A stretch of DNA of 6,664 nt. Source: CAYLLT01 sp964548565 (GTDB taxonomy: Bacteria; Planctomycetota; Phycisphaerae; UBA1845; PWPN01). Under the pieces are notes generated by a model. That model searched no databases. It was given only the letters and a program-made list of their open reading frames with translations, and had not been told where the DNA came from. Where the stretch lies: positions 1 through 6,664 of the forward strand of contig CAZJTF010000379.1 of assembly GCA_964548565.1 (NCBI GenBank), read 5' to 3'. Below are positions 1 through 5,229 of the stretch, piece by piece; position 1 is the first letter of the stretch; each line of letters starts with the position of its first letter. A program made the translations under genes and the position numbers.

Positions 1-3
1 CTA

Positions 4-207
4 TTAGCGGCAAGGGAGCCGACAATCGTTTAACTTATTTATGCGCGAATCCTTATTGACGGTCGCCAACTCGATCGCGGAGAGGTCCACAGTTTCAAGC
101 GACGAGCCGCATTGCGCGCCGCAAAAGAGCAGCAGGCTTATGGGCAAACTCGTGACGAGCGTCCATCGCGGCGGATGTGCACACATGCGGTTGTGCTGGT
201 GAGACAT
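4..207 (-). CDS. Possible small exported or membrane protein (67 aa), function unknown
   Basis: I do not recognise this protein. It reads from an ATG at 207 to a TAA at 6-4. It has a polar N-terminus (MSHQHNRMCAHPPRW), one hydrophobic stretch at about residues 15-30 (TLVTSLPISLLLFCGA), and a short polar tail with two further cysteines near the end (C62, C66). The hydrophobic segment followed by C29 or C33 resembles a signal peptide or lipoprotein leader, but neither cysteine sits in a good lipobox. The start was chosen because AGGAG (220-216) lies 8 nt upstream of this ATG. An in-frame ATG 8 codons earlier (231) has only a purine run 2 nt away. It is divergent from the PEP-CTERM gene. The short length and lack of known homology keep confidence low; it could be a chance open frame. 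Confidence 0.4.
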   Translation of the reverse strand: MSHQHNRMCAHPPRWTLVTSLPISLLLFCGAQCGSSLETVDLSAIELATVNKDSRINKLNDCRLPCR

Positions 208-215
208 GTTTGCTT

Positions 216-220
216 CTCCT
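216..220 (-). promoter_or_regulatory. Ribosome binding site of the small gene
   Basis: AGGAG on the minus strand, 8 nt before the ATG at 207. It favours that start over the upstream in-frame ATG at 231 and is the best evidence that the small frame is translated at all. Confidence 0.4.
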
Positions 221-692
221 GACGGACTCATCGCCTCTTACCCGGCGCCTTCCCGCGCGCGAGCAGGTGCGCGCCGTCCGGACGCGCCCGGTGTGAATGA
301 CTGAACGTCGGACACTCACGCGGATGAGGGGCTCGTCCGTGTGCTCGCATCATTCAGCGCCTGCTCTATCGCGATACCAGCGCACAGCACCAGGATCCCA
401 GACTAGCACATTTCTGCGCCCGCCATTCGGCCAGCTTGCACAGTGCGAGAAAAGCTGAATCGATCCGAGAGATACTGCGCTGAATGCGCCTCGAACAGCC
501 CGGGGCCGCAGCACGCGTACCACACGGCACCTTGAAGTCGATTACATCCGCAGCGGCGGGGCTTCCGTGTCACCTATCGGACCGTAGTAGATGCTATCTG
601 CGCAGCGGCTCTCGGATTGTCTCAGCCGTTCTCAGTTCCTGGCTTCGGTCCGGAGATGCAGAAGACGGCCGTGCTACGATCAGGGTTGATGT

Positions 693-709
693 TGCTGCAC
701 GTTGCAGCA
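693..709 (+). repeat. Inverted repeat in the leader of the PEP-CTERM gene
   Basis: TGCTGCA (693-699), a 3-nt spacer CGT, and TGCAGCA (703-709) form a perfect 7-bp inverted repeat. It ends 15 nt before the ribosome binding site at 725. It could be an operator half-site pair or a small hairpin in the 5' leader. A 7-bp match of this kind can also arise by chance. Confidence 0.35.
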
Positions 710-724
710 CGGACCCATGTGAAC

Positions 725-733
725 GGAAGGAGG
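725..733 (+). promoter_or_regulatory. Ribosome binding site of the PEP-CTERM gene
   Basis: GGAAGGAGG, a near-perfect Shine-Dalgarno sequence, ends 6 nt before a GTG at 740. It fixes the start there. The longer in-frame extension from an ATG at 617 would put 41 non-conserved residues in front of an otherwise clean signal peptide. Confidence 0.85.
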
Positions 734-739
734 CGTAGC

Positions 740-1402
740 GTGAAGAATCATATAGTTCTAGCCGTCGCGGCGGGTGCCTTGCTGGGAGCTATCTCCCCGG
801 CGTTCGCGATCCGTGTGTTTGATCCGCCCTGGACCCGGAACCCCACCGCTCCCGAGTGGGCCGGCGGCGCCACGACAAGTCAGGGTTGGGAATTCGGGGC
901 AGGTGGAGCGGCGTTGAATACACCCTCGTACGTGCATAACCCGTTCGGTCCTCCGCAGATTCTGTTTTCGCCGGGCACGCCCGAGCCGGTCACGGATTTT
1001 CCCGGAACCGATCCGGGCACAGTCACGTGGACCTGGCACATCGACCAGGATGGCGGAGGAATGCGGATCAGCCTGTTCAACAATCCGCAACTGCGGGAGC
1101 GGAAGGTGATCCATCTTCAGTACACGTCCGACAAGGCATCGATGGGACCGCCGGTTACGACGCCTGGAGGCGGCGTGCTGCCCGGCGGCGGCGTGGCGGG
1201 ACACGGCGGGACGTGGTACACGTACGAATGGCTTCTCGAGATCAAGCCGAACCCTCAGTTCGAGGAGATCTGGATTCCATTTCCAGAGTCAACCAACATC
1301 GAGGAAGTGCATGTTGCGACCATCTGCATCCCGGAACCTGCCACGGCGGGGCTGGTGGCGCTCGCAGTGATCGCACTGTCGCGCCGGAAAGCCCGAAGAT
1401 GA
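740..1402 (+). CDS. PEP-CTERM sorting domain-containing exported protein
   Basis: A 220-residue exported protein. Residues 1-23 form a Sec signal peptide: a basic start (MKNH), a hydrophobic core, and an AFA cleavage motif before IRVF. The C-terminus is a textbook PEP-CTERM tail: PEP at 198-200, a hydrophobic helix at about 202-213, and the basic end RRKARR. Exosortase-bearing Gram-negatives recognise such tails, cleave them and keep or export the protein at the envelope. The mature part is rich in W, G and P. It includes a TTSQGWEF segment (45-52), a VHNPFGPP segment (65-72), a beta-rich WTWHIDQ region, and a glycine/proline linker at about 137-157. The first two resemble, from memory, a recurrent uncharacterised family of PEP-CTERM proteins in PVC bacteria. 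No catalytic motif is visible. The gene converges on the AraC-type gene and is separated from it by a strong hairpin. No exosortase gene is in the window, so sorting partners must lie elsewhere. Confidence 0.9.
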   Translation: MKNHIVLAVAAGALLGAISPAFAIRVFDPPWTRNPTAPEWAGGATTSQGWEFGAGGAALNTPSYVHNPFGPPQILFSPGTPEPVTDFPGTDPGTVTWTWHIDQDGGGMRISLFNNPQLRERKVIHLQYTSDKASMGPPVTTPGGGVLPGGGVAGHGGTWYTYEWLLEIKPNPQFEEIWIPFPESTNIEEVHVATICIPEPATAGLVALAVIALSRRKARR

Positions 1403-1411
1403 TCGTGGAAT

Positions 1412-1449
1412 TCCCGGACGGCCGGGCCCATGCGGCCGGCTGTCCGGGA
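1412..1449. terminator. Strong GC-rich hairpin between convergent genes, probable bidirectional terminator
   Basis: The arms at 1412-1425 and 1436-1449 pair over 14 bp with a single G-T wobble, leaving a 10-nt loop. It starts 9 nt after the PEP-CTERM stop and ends 44 nt before the stop of the convergent AraC-type gene. Position and stability fit a transcription terminator serving both genes. There is no T-tract on either side, so it is not a classical intrinsic terminator. It may work as a U-less terminator, a pause site for Rho, or an mRNA 3'-end stabiliser. Confidence 0.6.
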
Positions 1450-1493
1450 GGGTGGCCAGGAGTGCTGTGGGTGTGTGGGGCCGGATACGGTCG

Positions 1494-2402
1494 CTACAGA
1501 ACCGTGGGAGTCTGGGCGCGCGAGCGGACCGCCGCGCGGTAGGCCCCGGGCGTCATCCCGGTGTGCACACTGAACACGTGGCAGAACCAGTTTGGGTTGG
1601 CGTGGCCTGTCTCGATGGCGATGCGTTTGACCTGGAGGTCGGTCGTGGCGAGCAGCCGCCTGGCCGCCTCGATGCGGTGCGCCGCGATCCAGCGGCTCAT
1701 GCGCTGGCCCGTCTGCTCTACGAACAGCTCGCTGAGATAGGTCGGGCTGATGTCGAGCGCGGATGCCACTCCGGCGACGGTCAGGCCGGGATCGAACAGG
1801 TGGGCGGAGACATATTCGAGCGCGCGCAGGACCTGCGGATGCGTTGGTGATGGCAGCGTCGCCTCAGGGGGCGGCTCGGAGGCGACCGGCGCTTCGTCAA
1901 TGGTCGTGCCGCCCGGGACACGCTGCAGGAAGTCGCCATGGGATGCGATAAAGTCCCGCACCAACAACTCGAGGGCGTCGAGGGCTCGATTGAACTCGGA
2001 CTTCTCAATGGAGGCAGGACCGGCGAGCTTGACGACGGCCAGGCAGCGGCGCCCACAAGTAATGGGAACCATCGCGCAGATACGGCCGTGCTCGCAGATT
2101 CCCCAGTGTGTTTCGGGGCGGCGTTTCAGCTCCGCCAGGTGGAGTTGCCAGGATTCACGGCAATAATCACTGGCAGCATGCCCGGCACAGGCAGGATGAG
2201 ACGGATTGGGGGCCGGGTTCTCTTCGTTGAGCTCCGCGACGGCGAGGCTGACGGCCTGCAGGTCGGTGATGGCCATCCGAACGAATCGCTGGATGACGCG
2301 CTGCTCGACAAGCCGCAACAACGCTGCCAACGTGGGTTTTCTGCTTGAATCGGCATCTGCTCGAAGCTTGCGCTTCCGGTGCAGGAAGTTGCGTCTGACC
2401 AT
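1494..2402 (-). CDS. AraC-family transcriptional regulator with PocR-like sensory domain
   Basis: A cytoplasmic DNA-binding regulator of 302 residues. Residues about 28-150 resemble the PocR ligand-sensing domain. They carry cysteines at C72, C81 and C103 followed by EHG and a VPI motif (112-114), the spacing seen in that domain, plus extra cysteines at C109, C116 and C120. A variable, acidic and proline-rich linker covers about 160-188. The C-terminal 110 residues are a full AraC-type double helix-turn-helix. The first helix pair is around VAGVASALDISPTYLSELF, and the second around IAIETGHANPNWFCHVF, ending in the family signature GMTPGAYR. The start is the second of two nearby ATGs because GAGG lies 7 nt upstream of it and only 1 nt from the first (2408). 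It follows the YjbQ-family gene on the same strand after a 490-bp gap, so it probably has its own promoter. The ligand is unknown. Control of the neighbouring sugar genes is inference only. Confidence 0.9.
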   Translation of the reverse strand: MVRRNFLHRKRKLRADADSSRKPTLAALLRLVEQRVIQRFVRMAITDLQAVSLAVAELNEENPAPNPSHPACAGHAASDYCRESWQLHLAELKRRPETHWGICEHGRICAMVPITCGRRCLAVVKLAGPASIEKSEFNRALDALELLVRDFIASHGDFLQRVPGGTTIDEAPVASEPPPEATLPSPTHPQVLRALEYVSAHLFDPGLTVAGVASALDISPTYLSELFVEQTGQRMSRWIAAHRIEAARRLLATTDLQVKRIAIETGHANPNWFCHVFSVHTGMTPGAYRAAVRSRAQTPTVL

Positions 2403-2409
2403 GGGCATT

Positions 2410-2413
2410 CCTC
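2410..2413 (-). promoter_or_regulatory. Ribosome binding site deciding the start of the AraC-type gene
   Basis: GAGG on the minus strand lies 7 nt before the ATG at 2402 and 1 nt before the ATG at 2408. Normal spacing therefore supports the shorter 302-residue protein. Confidence 0.6.
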
Positions 2414-2632
2414 AACAGCTGTCTTGCGCATATTTGAGGGGTCGCCTGCAAGGCGCAATGCTCACCGGGAAACCTGCTATAAGGTTCTCTTCCTTAACCG
2501 CGGCGCGGGCAGACGTGGTCACCGGCACAGCAGCACGCCCTCTTGCTCGCGGTTGAGACACAGACCCGAAGCGGTCAGTTGAGGCCGATTCCTACGCTAA
2601 AACGCATGAATGCAAATGTCAATGTGATCCGG

Positions 2633-2706
2633 CGCGCACACGGCTCCGAGGGTCGGCGGGTGCGCGTGGTGTGCCCGGCGCGACCTTCGAGCATCGCCTG
2701 ATGCTC
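2633..2706. repeat. Two adjacent hairpin-forming inverted repeats
   Basis: CGCGCAC (2633-2639) pairs with GTGCGCG (2660-2666) across a 20-nt loop. Then GAGCATC (2689-2695) pairs with GATGCTC (2700-2706) across a 4-nt loop. Both stems are perfect 7-bp matches. They may be part of a structured leader, a 3' end or a small RNA, but short stems are common in GC-rich DNA and no family is recognised. Confidence 0.3.
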
Positions 2707-2858
2707 CTGCTGCACTCCGTATTTTCAGGCATTCGGCCTATTGTTGACCTCGGGAAAACCCCGGGATGAGCGTGCGGAGTGGAAACGAGGGACATTATGA
2801 AGGATGAGCCCTGAGATGGCCGGAAACGCAGTCTACAACATCCGCGACCGGAGCTCTC

Positions 2859-2871
2859 AACCCGAAGGGTT
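2859..2871 (-). terminator. Small hairpin downstream of the YjbQ-family gene
   Basis: On the minus strand AACCC, a TTC loop and GGGTT form a perfect 5-bp stem about 20 nt after the stop codon. No T-run follows, and the stem is short. It is a weak terminator or 3'-end candidate only. Confidence 0.2.
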
Positions 2872-2891
2872 CAGACGCGCGCGACGTCGAT

Positions 2892-3308
2892 TCAGTCACC
2901 CATCACGGTCACGACGATTTCGCGGACGCGGGGTTTGATATCACACTCCAGATGGAAGATCTGCTGCCAGGTGCCGAGGACGAGTGTTCCCTCGTGGACG
3001 GGCACGGTCACGTCGGGGCCGAGCCAGGTGGCCTGCAGGTGGGAGTGGCCGTTGCCATCATGCCAGGCCTGCTCGTGGCCGTAGCTGCGGTTCGGGGGGA
3101 TGAGGCGGTCGAGAATCTCGGGGAGGTCGCGCTCGAGGCCGGGTTCGAACTCGATCGTGCCGACCGCGCCGGTGCTGCCGATGTTGAACACGTGGGCGAT
3201 GCCGGTTCGGATGCCGGATCGGCGGACGATCTGCAGCACGTCGTCCGTGATGTCGTGCATCTGTCCGTGTCGGCTGGTGTGAACAGTCAAACGATCCTGG
3301 TACGTCAT
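2892..3308 (-). CDS. yjbQ: YjbQ/UPF0047 family protein (secondary thiamine-phosphate synthase-type)
   Basis: A 138-residue cytoplasmic protein, the usual length for this single-domain family. Landmarks in order: the N-terminal HTSRHGQMHDIT block (10-21), SGI at 31-33, a GSTGAVGTIEFEPG block (44-57) followed by RDL, the YGHEQAWHDGNGHSHLQ segment (76-92), LGPDVTVPVHEGTLVLGTWQ (96-115) and the closing VVTVMGD. The STGA..TIEFEPG form looks like the archaeal-type branch rather than the E. coli HTSA..TLNEN form. E. coli YjbQ has weak thiamine-phosphate synthase activity that can rescue thiE mutants; the family's primary role is unsettled. The start at 3308 has GGGAGG 6 nt upstream. A longer frame from 3374 adds 22 arginine- and proline-rich residues and has a worse site. 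It lies 106 nt downstream of the propeller gene on the same strand, so co-transcription is possible. Confidence 0.92.
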   Translation of the reverse strand: MTYQDRLTVHTSRHGQMHDITDDVLQIVRRSGIRTGIAHVFNIGSTGAVGTIEFEPGLERDLPEILDRLIPPNRSYGHEQAWHDGNGHSHLQATWLGPDVTVPVHEGTLVLGTWQQIFHLECDIKPRVREIVVTVMGD

Positions 3309-3314
3309 TGACAG

Positions 3315-3320
3315 CCTCCC
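3315..3320 (-). promoter_or_regulatory. Ribosome binding site of the YjbQ-family gene
   Basis: GGGAGG on the minus strand, 6 nt before the ATG at 3308. It chooses this start over the in-frame ATG at 3374. Confidence 0.8.
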
Positions 3321-3408
3321 GGGTTGGCGTGGCGGCGGCCGGCGGGCGCGCAGGATCGTCTGGTGCCGGTGCATTCATCCTCTTCCGCGCGGCGCTCGTG
3401 GGCGGGGC

Positions 3409-3422
3409 TCGAGTCTACTCGA
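3409..3422. repeat. Short inverted repeat centred on a stop codon
   Basis: TCGAGT, a 2-nt centre and ACTCGA form a 6-bp perfect inverted repeat that overlaps the TAG stop (3417-3415) of the propeller gene. It may form a minimal hairpin at the end of the reading frame. It is too short to call a terminator with confidence. Confidence 0.25.
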
Positions 3423-5061
3423 ACTGCAGCCCGTAGATTTTCGCGAGCTTCATGCGGAAGCGAAGCACGAGCGGCTTGCCCGGTTGGATACCGGTGTCGG
3501 CGTGCTCTTTCCATGTGACCGGCGTCCAATGCAGGTCACCCATGCCTGCGACCGCGTCGGCGAATGTGCGCCCGTCCACGGGCTTTCCTTCGAGATCTGC
3601 GGCCTCGACGAGAATGTGGCCGTTCCGCGCGGCCACTGCGTTCATCCGCAGCTTTTTTCCGGGCACGATCAGCGGCGGCGTTGTGAAGGAGCCCTCGTCG
3701 TCGGCCACGATGGCGGACAGGCGACCTTTCGGCCAGATGGCGAGGCCGATGCCGTAGTGCACGCCGCCGTGGGGGTATTTGTGCGGATCCGCGTAGCCTG
3801 TGTAGGGCAGCGCCCAGTCTCCGCCGGGGAGTTCCACGAGATTCGGGCTGGCAAACACGCAGCCGCCGTCCCACTGGCCGAAGGTGGCGGTCTTCAGCAG
3901 GGCGCCGCCTGGCATACGGTGCCACGTCCGCCCGTCGTAGCTCGACATGAATTCCACGCGGGTGGTATCGCTGTTCAGGTCGAAGATCGTCGGAAACATC
4001 AGGTGATGATCGGGGGCGCCGGGAATCGTCGTGCGGCAGTTCGTGTAGATCTGGTCGGAGGGAGACATCTCAGGGCCGGGCTCGACGATCACCCCGGCCG
4101 GGTCGAAGGCGCGGAAATCCCCGCTCTCTGTGCGGCCGATCGCGCGACGGCAGTAGAGCTGGTACATCTCGGGCGAGGGTGGCGGGAAGCCGGGCGCTCG
4201 CACGCTGACCATGTAGCTGCGGGTGTAGAGGACGTACTTTCCGATCACCTCATCCCAATAGCCGACGATCTGCGTGTCTGTCGGCTCGAATCCGATCGGG
4301 TCCGGCACCTCCGTCCAGCGGAGACCGTCGGGAGAGACGGCCGCGCGGATTGCGTGCACCTTGCCGACGTCCATTTCGGTGGCGATAGTCGACCAGGTGC
4401 GTGTCTTGCGGTACTCCTCGAACTGCTTCGGGGTGCAGCTTCCATGCCAGACCGATTTGTAGCGCTCACCTGGCGGCGCGGTCGGGTCCTTGAAGATGGA
4501 GTGCCCTCCGGGAGCGAGCAGGTTGTTGTTCTTGTTGCCATCGAACTCGACGATCCCGAGGTTCGGACGATTCCAGGTGCGGCCATCGCGGGACTCGAAA
4601 TAGCAGGGGTGGTGCTCGTTCTCGGTGGTCTCCGCACTTCCCCACAGGCGGAACTTGCCCTGGTCGAGCATCAGTGTGGCGACGCGGATCCCCTGCGTTT
4701 CCCAGGGGCGCTCCTGCGCGACGATGGGGCCGCGGCGATCGGCGGGTTCAGCTGCGATGCGGACGCCTGCCGGGCGATCGGCGTAGGTATAGCGCAGTTC
4801 GAGCGAGTCGTATTTCATCTTCTTTGCGTACACGCGCTGGCCGCCGCGATCGATGTAGTCGGGCTGCCCCGGGCGGACGAAGAACCAGTTGGCGAAGACG
4901 ATGCGGCTGCCCCGGAGGGCGTACGGTGGACAGCCGGGCTTGTCGTGCTCGATCGCGTGCGCCGGCCCGGGGTCCACGGAGAGCGCGAGGGCGCATCCGA
5001 TCACCGTCGCCAGCACACGGCCCGCGTGGCGACCCGATGAATGGGTGGGGGTGCGAACCAC
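3415..5061 (-). CDS. Secreted glycosidase-like protein with GH32/GH43-type five-bladed propeller fold
   Basis: A 548-residue exported protein. Residues 1-36 are a signal peptide: basic start, hydrophobic VLATVIGCALAL core, and AHA before IEHD. The body carries the repeated blade motif S-x-D-G-x-x-W three times: SRDGRTW (157-163), SPDGLRW (243-249) and SYDGRTW (374-380). This spacing is typical of the GH32/43/62/68 five-bladed beta-propeller superfamily and its uncharacterised relatives in PVC bacteria. A C-terminal beta-rich part (about 445-548) ends in LRFRMKLAKIYGLQFE and resembles the sandwich module that follows GH32-type propellers. The WMNDPNG nucleophile motif of true GH32 enzymes is absent, so substrate and catalysis are unknown. 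Candidate acidic residues include D175, D397 and E410, none assignable. The start is a GTG with GGAGG 8 nt upstream. The gene is divergent from the esterase gene across 168 bp, which suggests joint regulation and action on the same extracellular or periplasmic glycan. Confidence 0.8.
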   Translation of the reverse strand: MVRTPTHSSGRHAGRVLATVIGCALALSVDPGPAHAIEHDKPGCPPYALRGSRIVFANWFFVRPGQPDYIDRGGQRVYAKKMKYDSLELRYTYADRPAGVRIAAEPADRRGPIVAQERPWETQGIRVATLMLDQGKFRLWGSAETTENEHHPCYFESRDGRTWNRPNLGIVEFDGNKNNNLLAPGGHSIFKDPTAPPGERYKSVWHGSCTPKQFEEYRKTRTWSTIATEMDVGKVHAIRAAVSPDGLRWTEVPDPIGFEPTDTQIVGYWDEVIGKYVLYTRSYMVSVRAPGFPPPSPEMYQLYCRRAIGRTESGDFRAFDPAGVIVEPGPEMSPSDQIYTNCRTTIPGAPDHHLMFPTIFDLNSDTTRVEFMSSYDGRTWHRMPGGALLKTATFGQWDGGCVFASPNLVELPGGDWALPYTGYADPHKYPHGGVHYGIGLAIWPKGRLSAIVADDEGSFTTPPLIVPGKKLRMNAVAARNGHILVEAADLEGKPVDGRTFADAVAGMGDLHWTPVTWKEHADTGIQPGKPLVLRFRMKLAKIYGLQFE

Positions 5062-5069
5062 AGACCTGT

Positions 5070-5074
5070 CCTCC
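5070..5074 (-). promoter_or_regulatory. Ribosome binding site of the propeller gene
   Basis: GGAGG on the minus strand, 8 nt before the GTG at 5061. It supports the non-ATG start, which also yields a well-formed signal peptide. Confidence 0.75.
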
Positions 5075-5109
5075 AGTACGTGAGATGAACGGTCGTCTGT
5101 TTCAAATGG

Positions 5110-5127
5110 AGGCCGGGTACCCGGCCT
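5110..5127. promoter_or_regulatory. Perfect 18-bp palindrome in the divergent promoter region, candidate operator
   Basis: AGGCCGGGTACCCGGCCT is its own reverse complement over all 18 bases with no spacer. It sits in the 168-bp region between the divergent propeller and esterase genes. It abuts the candidate -35 of the esterase promoter and covers the expected start of the propeller transcript. This is a natural place for a dimeric regulator to control both genes. Alternatively it could fold as a hairpin in the propeller mRNA leader. There is no T-run on either side, which argues against a terminator. Confidence 0.5.
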
Positions 5128-5156
5128 TGCCCTGTCTACAGGCTGCGGCTTAGTAT
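5127..5156 (+). promoter_or_regulatory. Candidate promoter of the esterase gene
   Basis: TTGCCC (5127-5132) and TAGTAT (5151-5156) are separated by 18 nt, and each matches 4 of 6 bases of the sigma-70 consensus. Transcription would begin near 5163, past the in-frame ATG at 5155. That agrees with translation starting at 5230. Promoter rules for this lineage are poorly known, so confidence is low. Confidence 0.35.
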
Positions 5157-5161
5157 GTCAA
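5133..5161 (-). promoter_or_regulatory. Candidate promoter of the propeller gene
   Basis: On the minus strand a perfect TTGACA (5161-5156) is followed after 17 nt by TAGACA (5138-5133), a weak -10 with 3 of 6 matches. Transcription would begin near 5126, at the edge of the 18-bp palindrome. It overlaps and faces the candidate esterase promoter. Confidence 0.3.
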
Positions 5162-5215
5162 CAAAACTTGTATTCACAATGCGCTCGCGGGCCCCGGAGC
5201 CGGCAATTCGCGCGA

Positions 5216-5223
5216 GAGGAAGG
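5216..5223 (+). promoter_or_regulatory. Ribosome binding site of the esterase gene
   Basis: GAGGAAGG ends 6 nt before the ATG at 5230. It selects that ATG over the in-frame ATG at 5155, which has no such site and would mask the signal peptide behind 25 extra residues. Confidence 0.75.
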
Positions 5224-5229
5224 CAACGC

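Larger units (their letters stand above)
208..739. other. Intergenic region between divergent genes, no gene seen
   Basis: About 530 bp separate the small minus-strand frame from the PEP-CTERM gene. The open frames in it have arginine-, serine- or alanine-rich compositions typical of chance frames in GC-rich DNA and no recognisable family. It must hold the promoters of both flanking genes, but I find no convincing -35/-10 pair. Visible symmetric elements are the 10-bp palindromes CGTCCGGACG (275-284) and TATCGCGATA (367-376), and an inverted repeat close to the PEP-CTERM gene, listed separately. Confidence 0.6.
2403..2891. other. Intergenic region between the YjbQ-family gene and the AraC-type gene, no gene seen
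   Basis: About 490 bp with no supported gene on either strand. It is the 3' side of the YjbQ-family gene and the 5' side of the regulator, both on the minus strand. It holds several small inverted repeats (2471-2486, 2633-2666, 2689-2706, 2859-2871), of which the more notable are listed separately. It has no long T-tract terminator and no clear promoter. The regulator's promoter should lie between about 2410 and 2600. Confidence 0.6.

Noticed and set aside
351..486. Distant inverted repeat CATTCAGCGC / GCGCTGAATG (351-360 and 477-486)
   Set aside because: A 10-bp match at this distance is expected roughly by chance in a window of this size, and neither copy flanks a gene or element.
484..738. 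Plus-strand 84-codon frame ahead of the PEP-CTERM gene
   Set aside because: Composition typical of chance frames, no ribosome binding site or family resemblance, and it overlaps the PEP-CTERM gene's ribosome binding site.
617..739. N-terminal extension of the PEP-CTERM protein to an ATG at 617
   Set aside because: It would bury a clean signal peptide. A near-perfect Shine-Dalgarno sequence selects the GTG at 740.
2797..2814. Five-codon frame MKDEP after a purine-rich stretch
   Set aside because: Too short to support, and no downstream plus-strand gene for it to act as a leader peptide.
3484..5040. Plus-strand open frame of 518 codons opposite the propeller gene
   Set aside because: Antisense shadow with no signal peptide, motif or ribosome binding site. 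The minus strand has a signal peptide, blade repeats and a good GGAGG.
5155..5229. In-frame ATG 25 codons upstream of the esterase start
   Set aside because: No ribosome binding site, lies inside the candidate -10 element, and would place charged residues ahead of the signal peptide.
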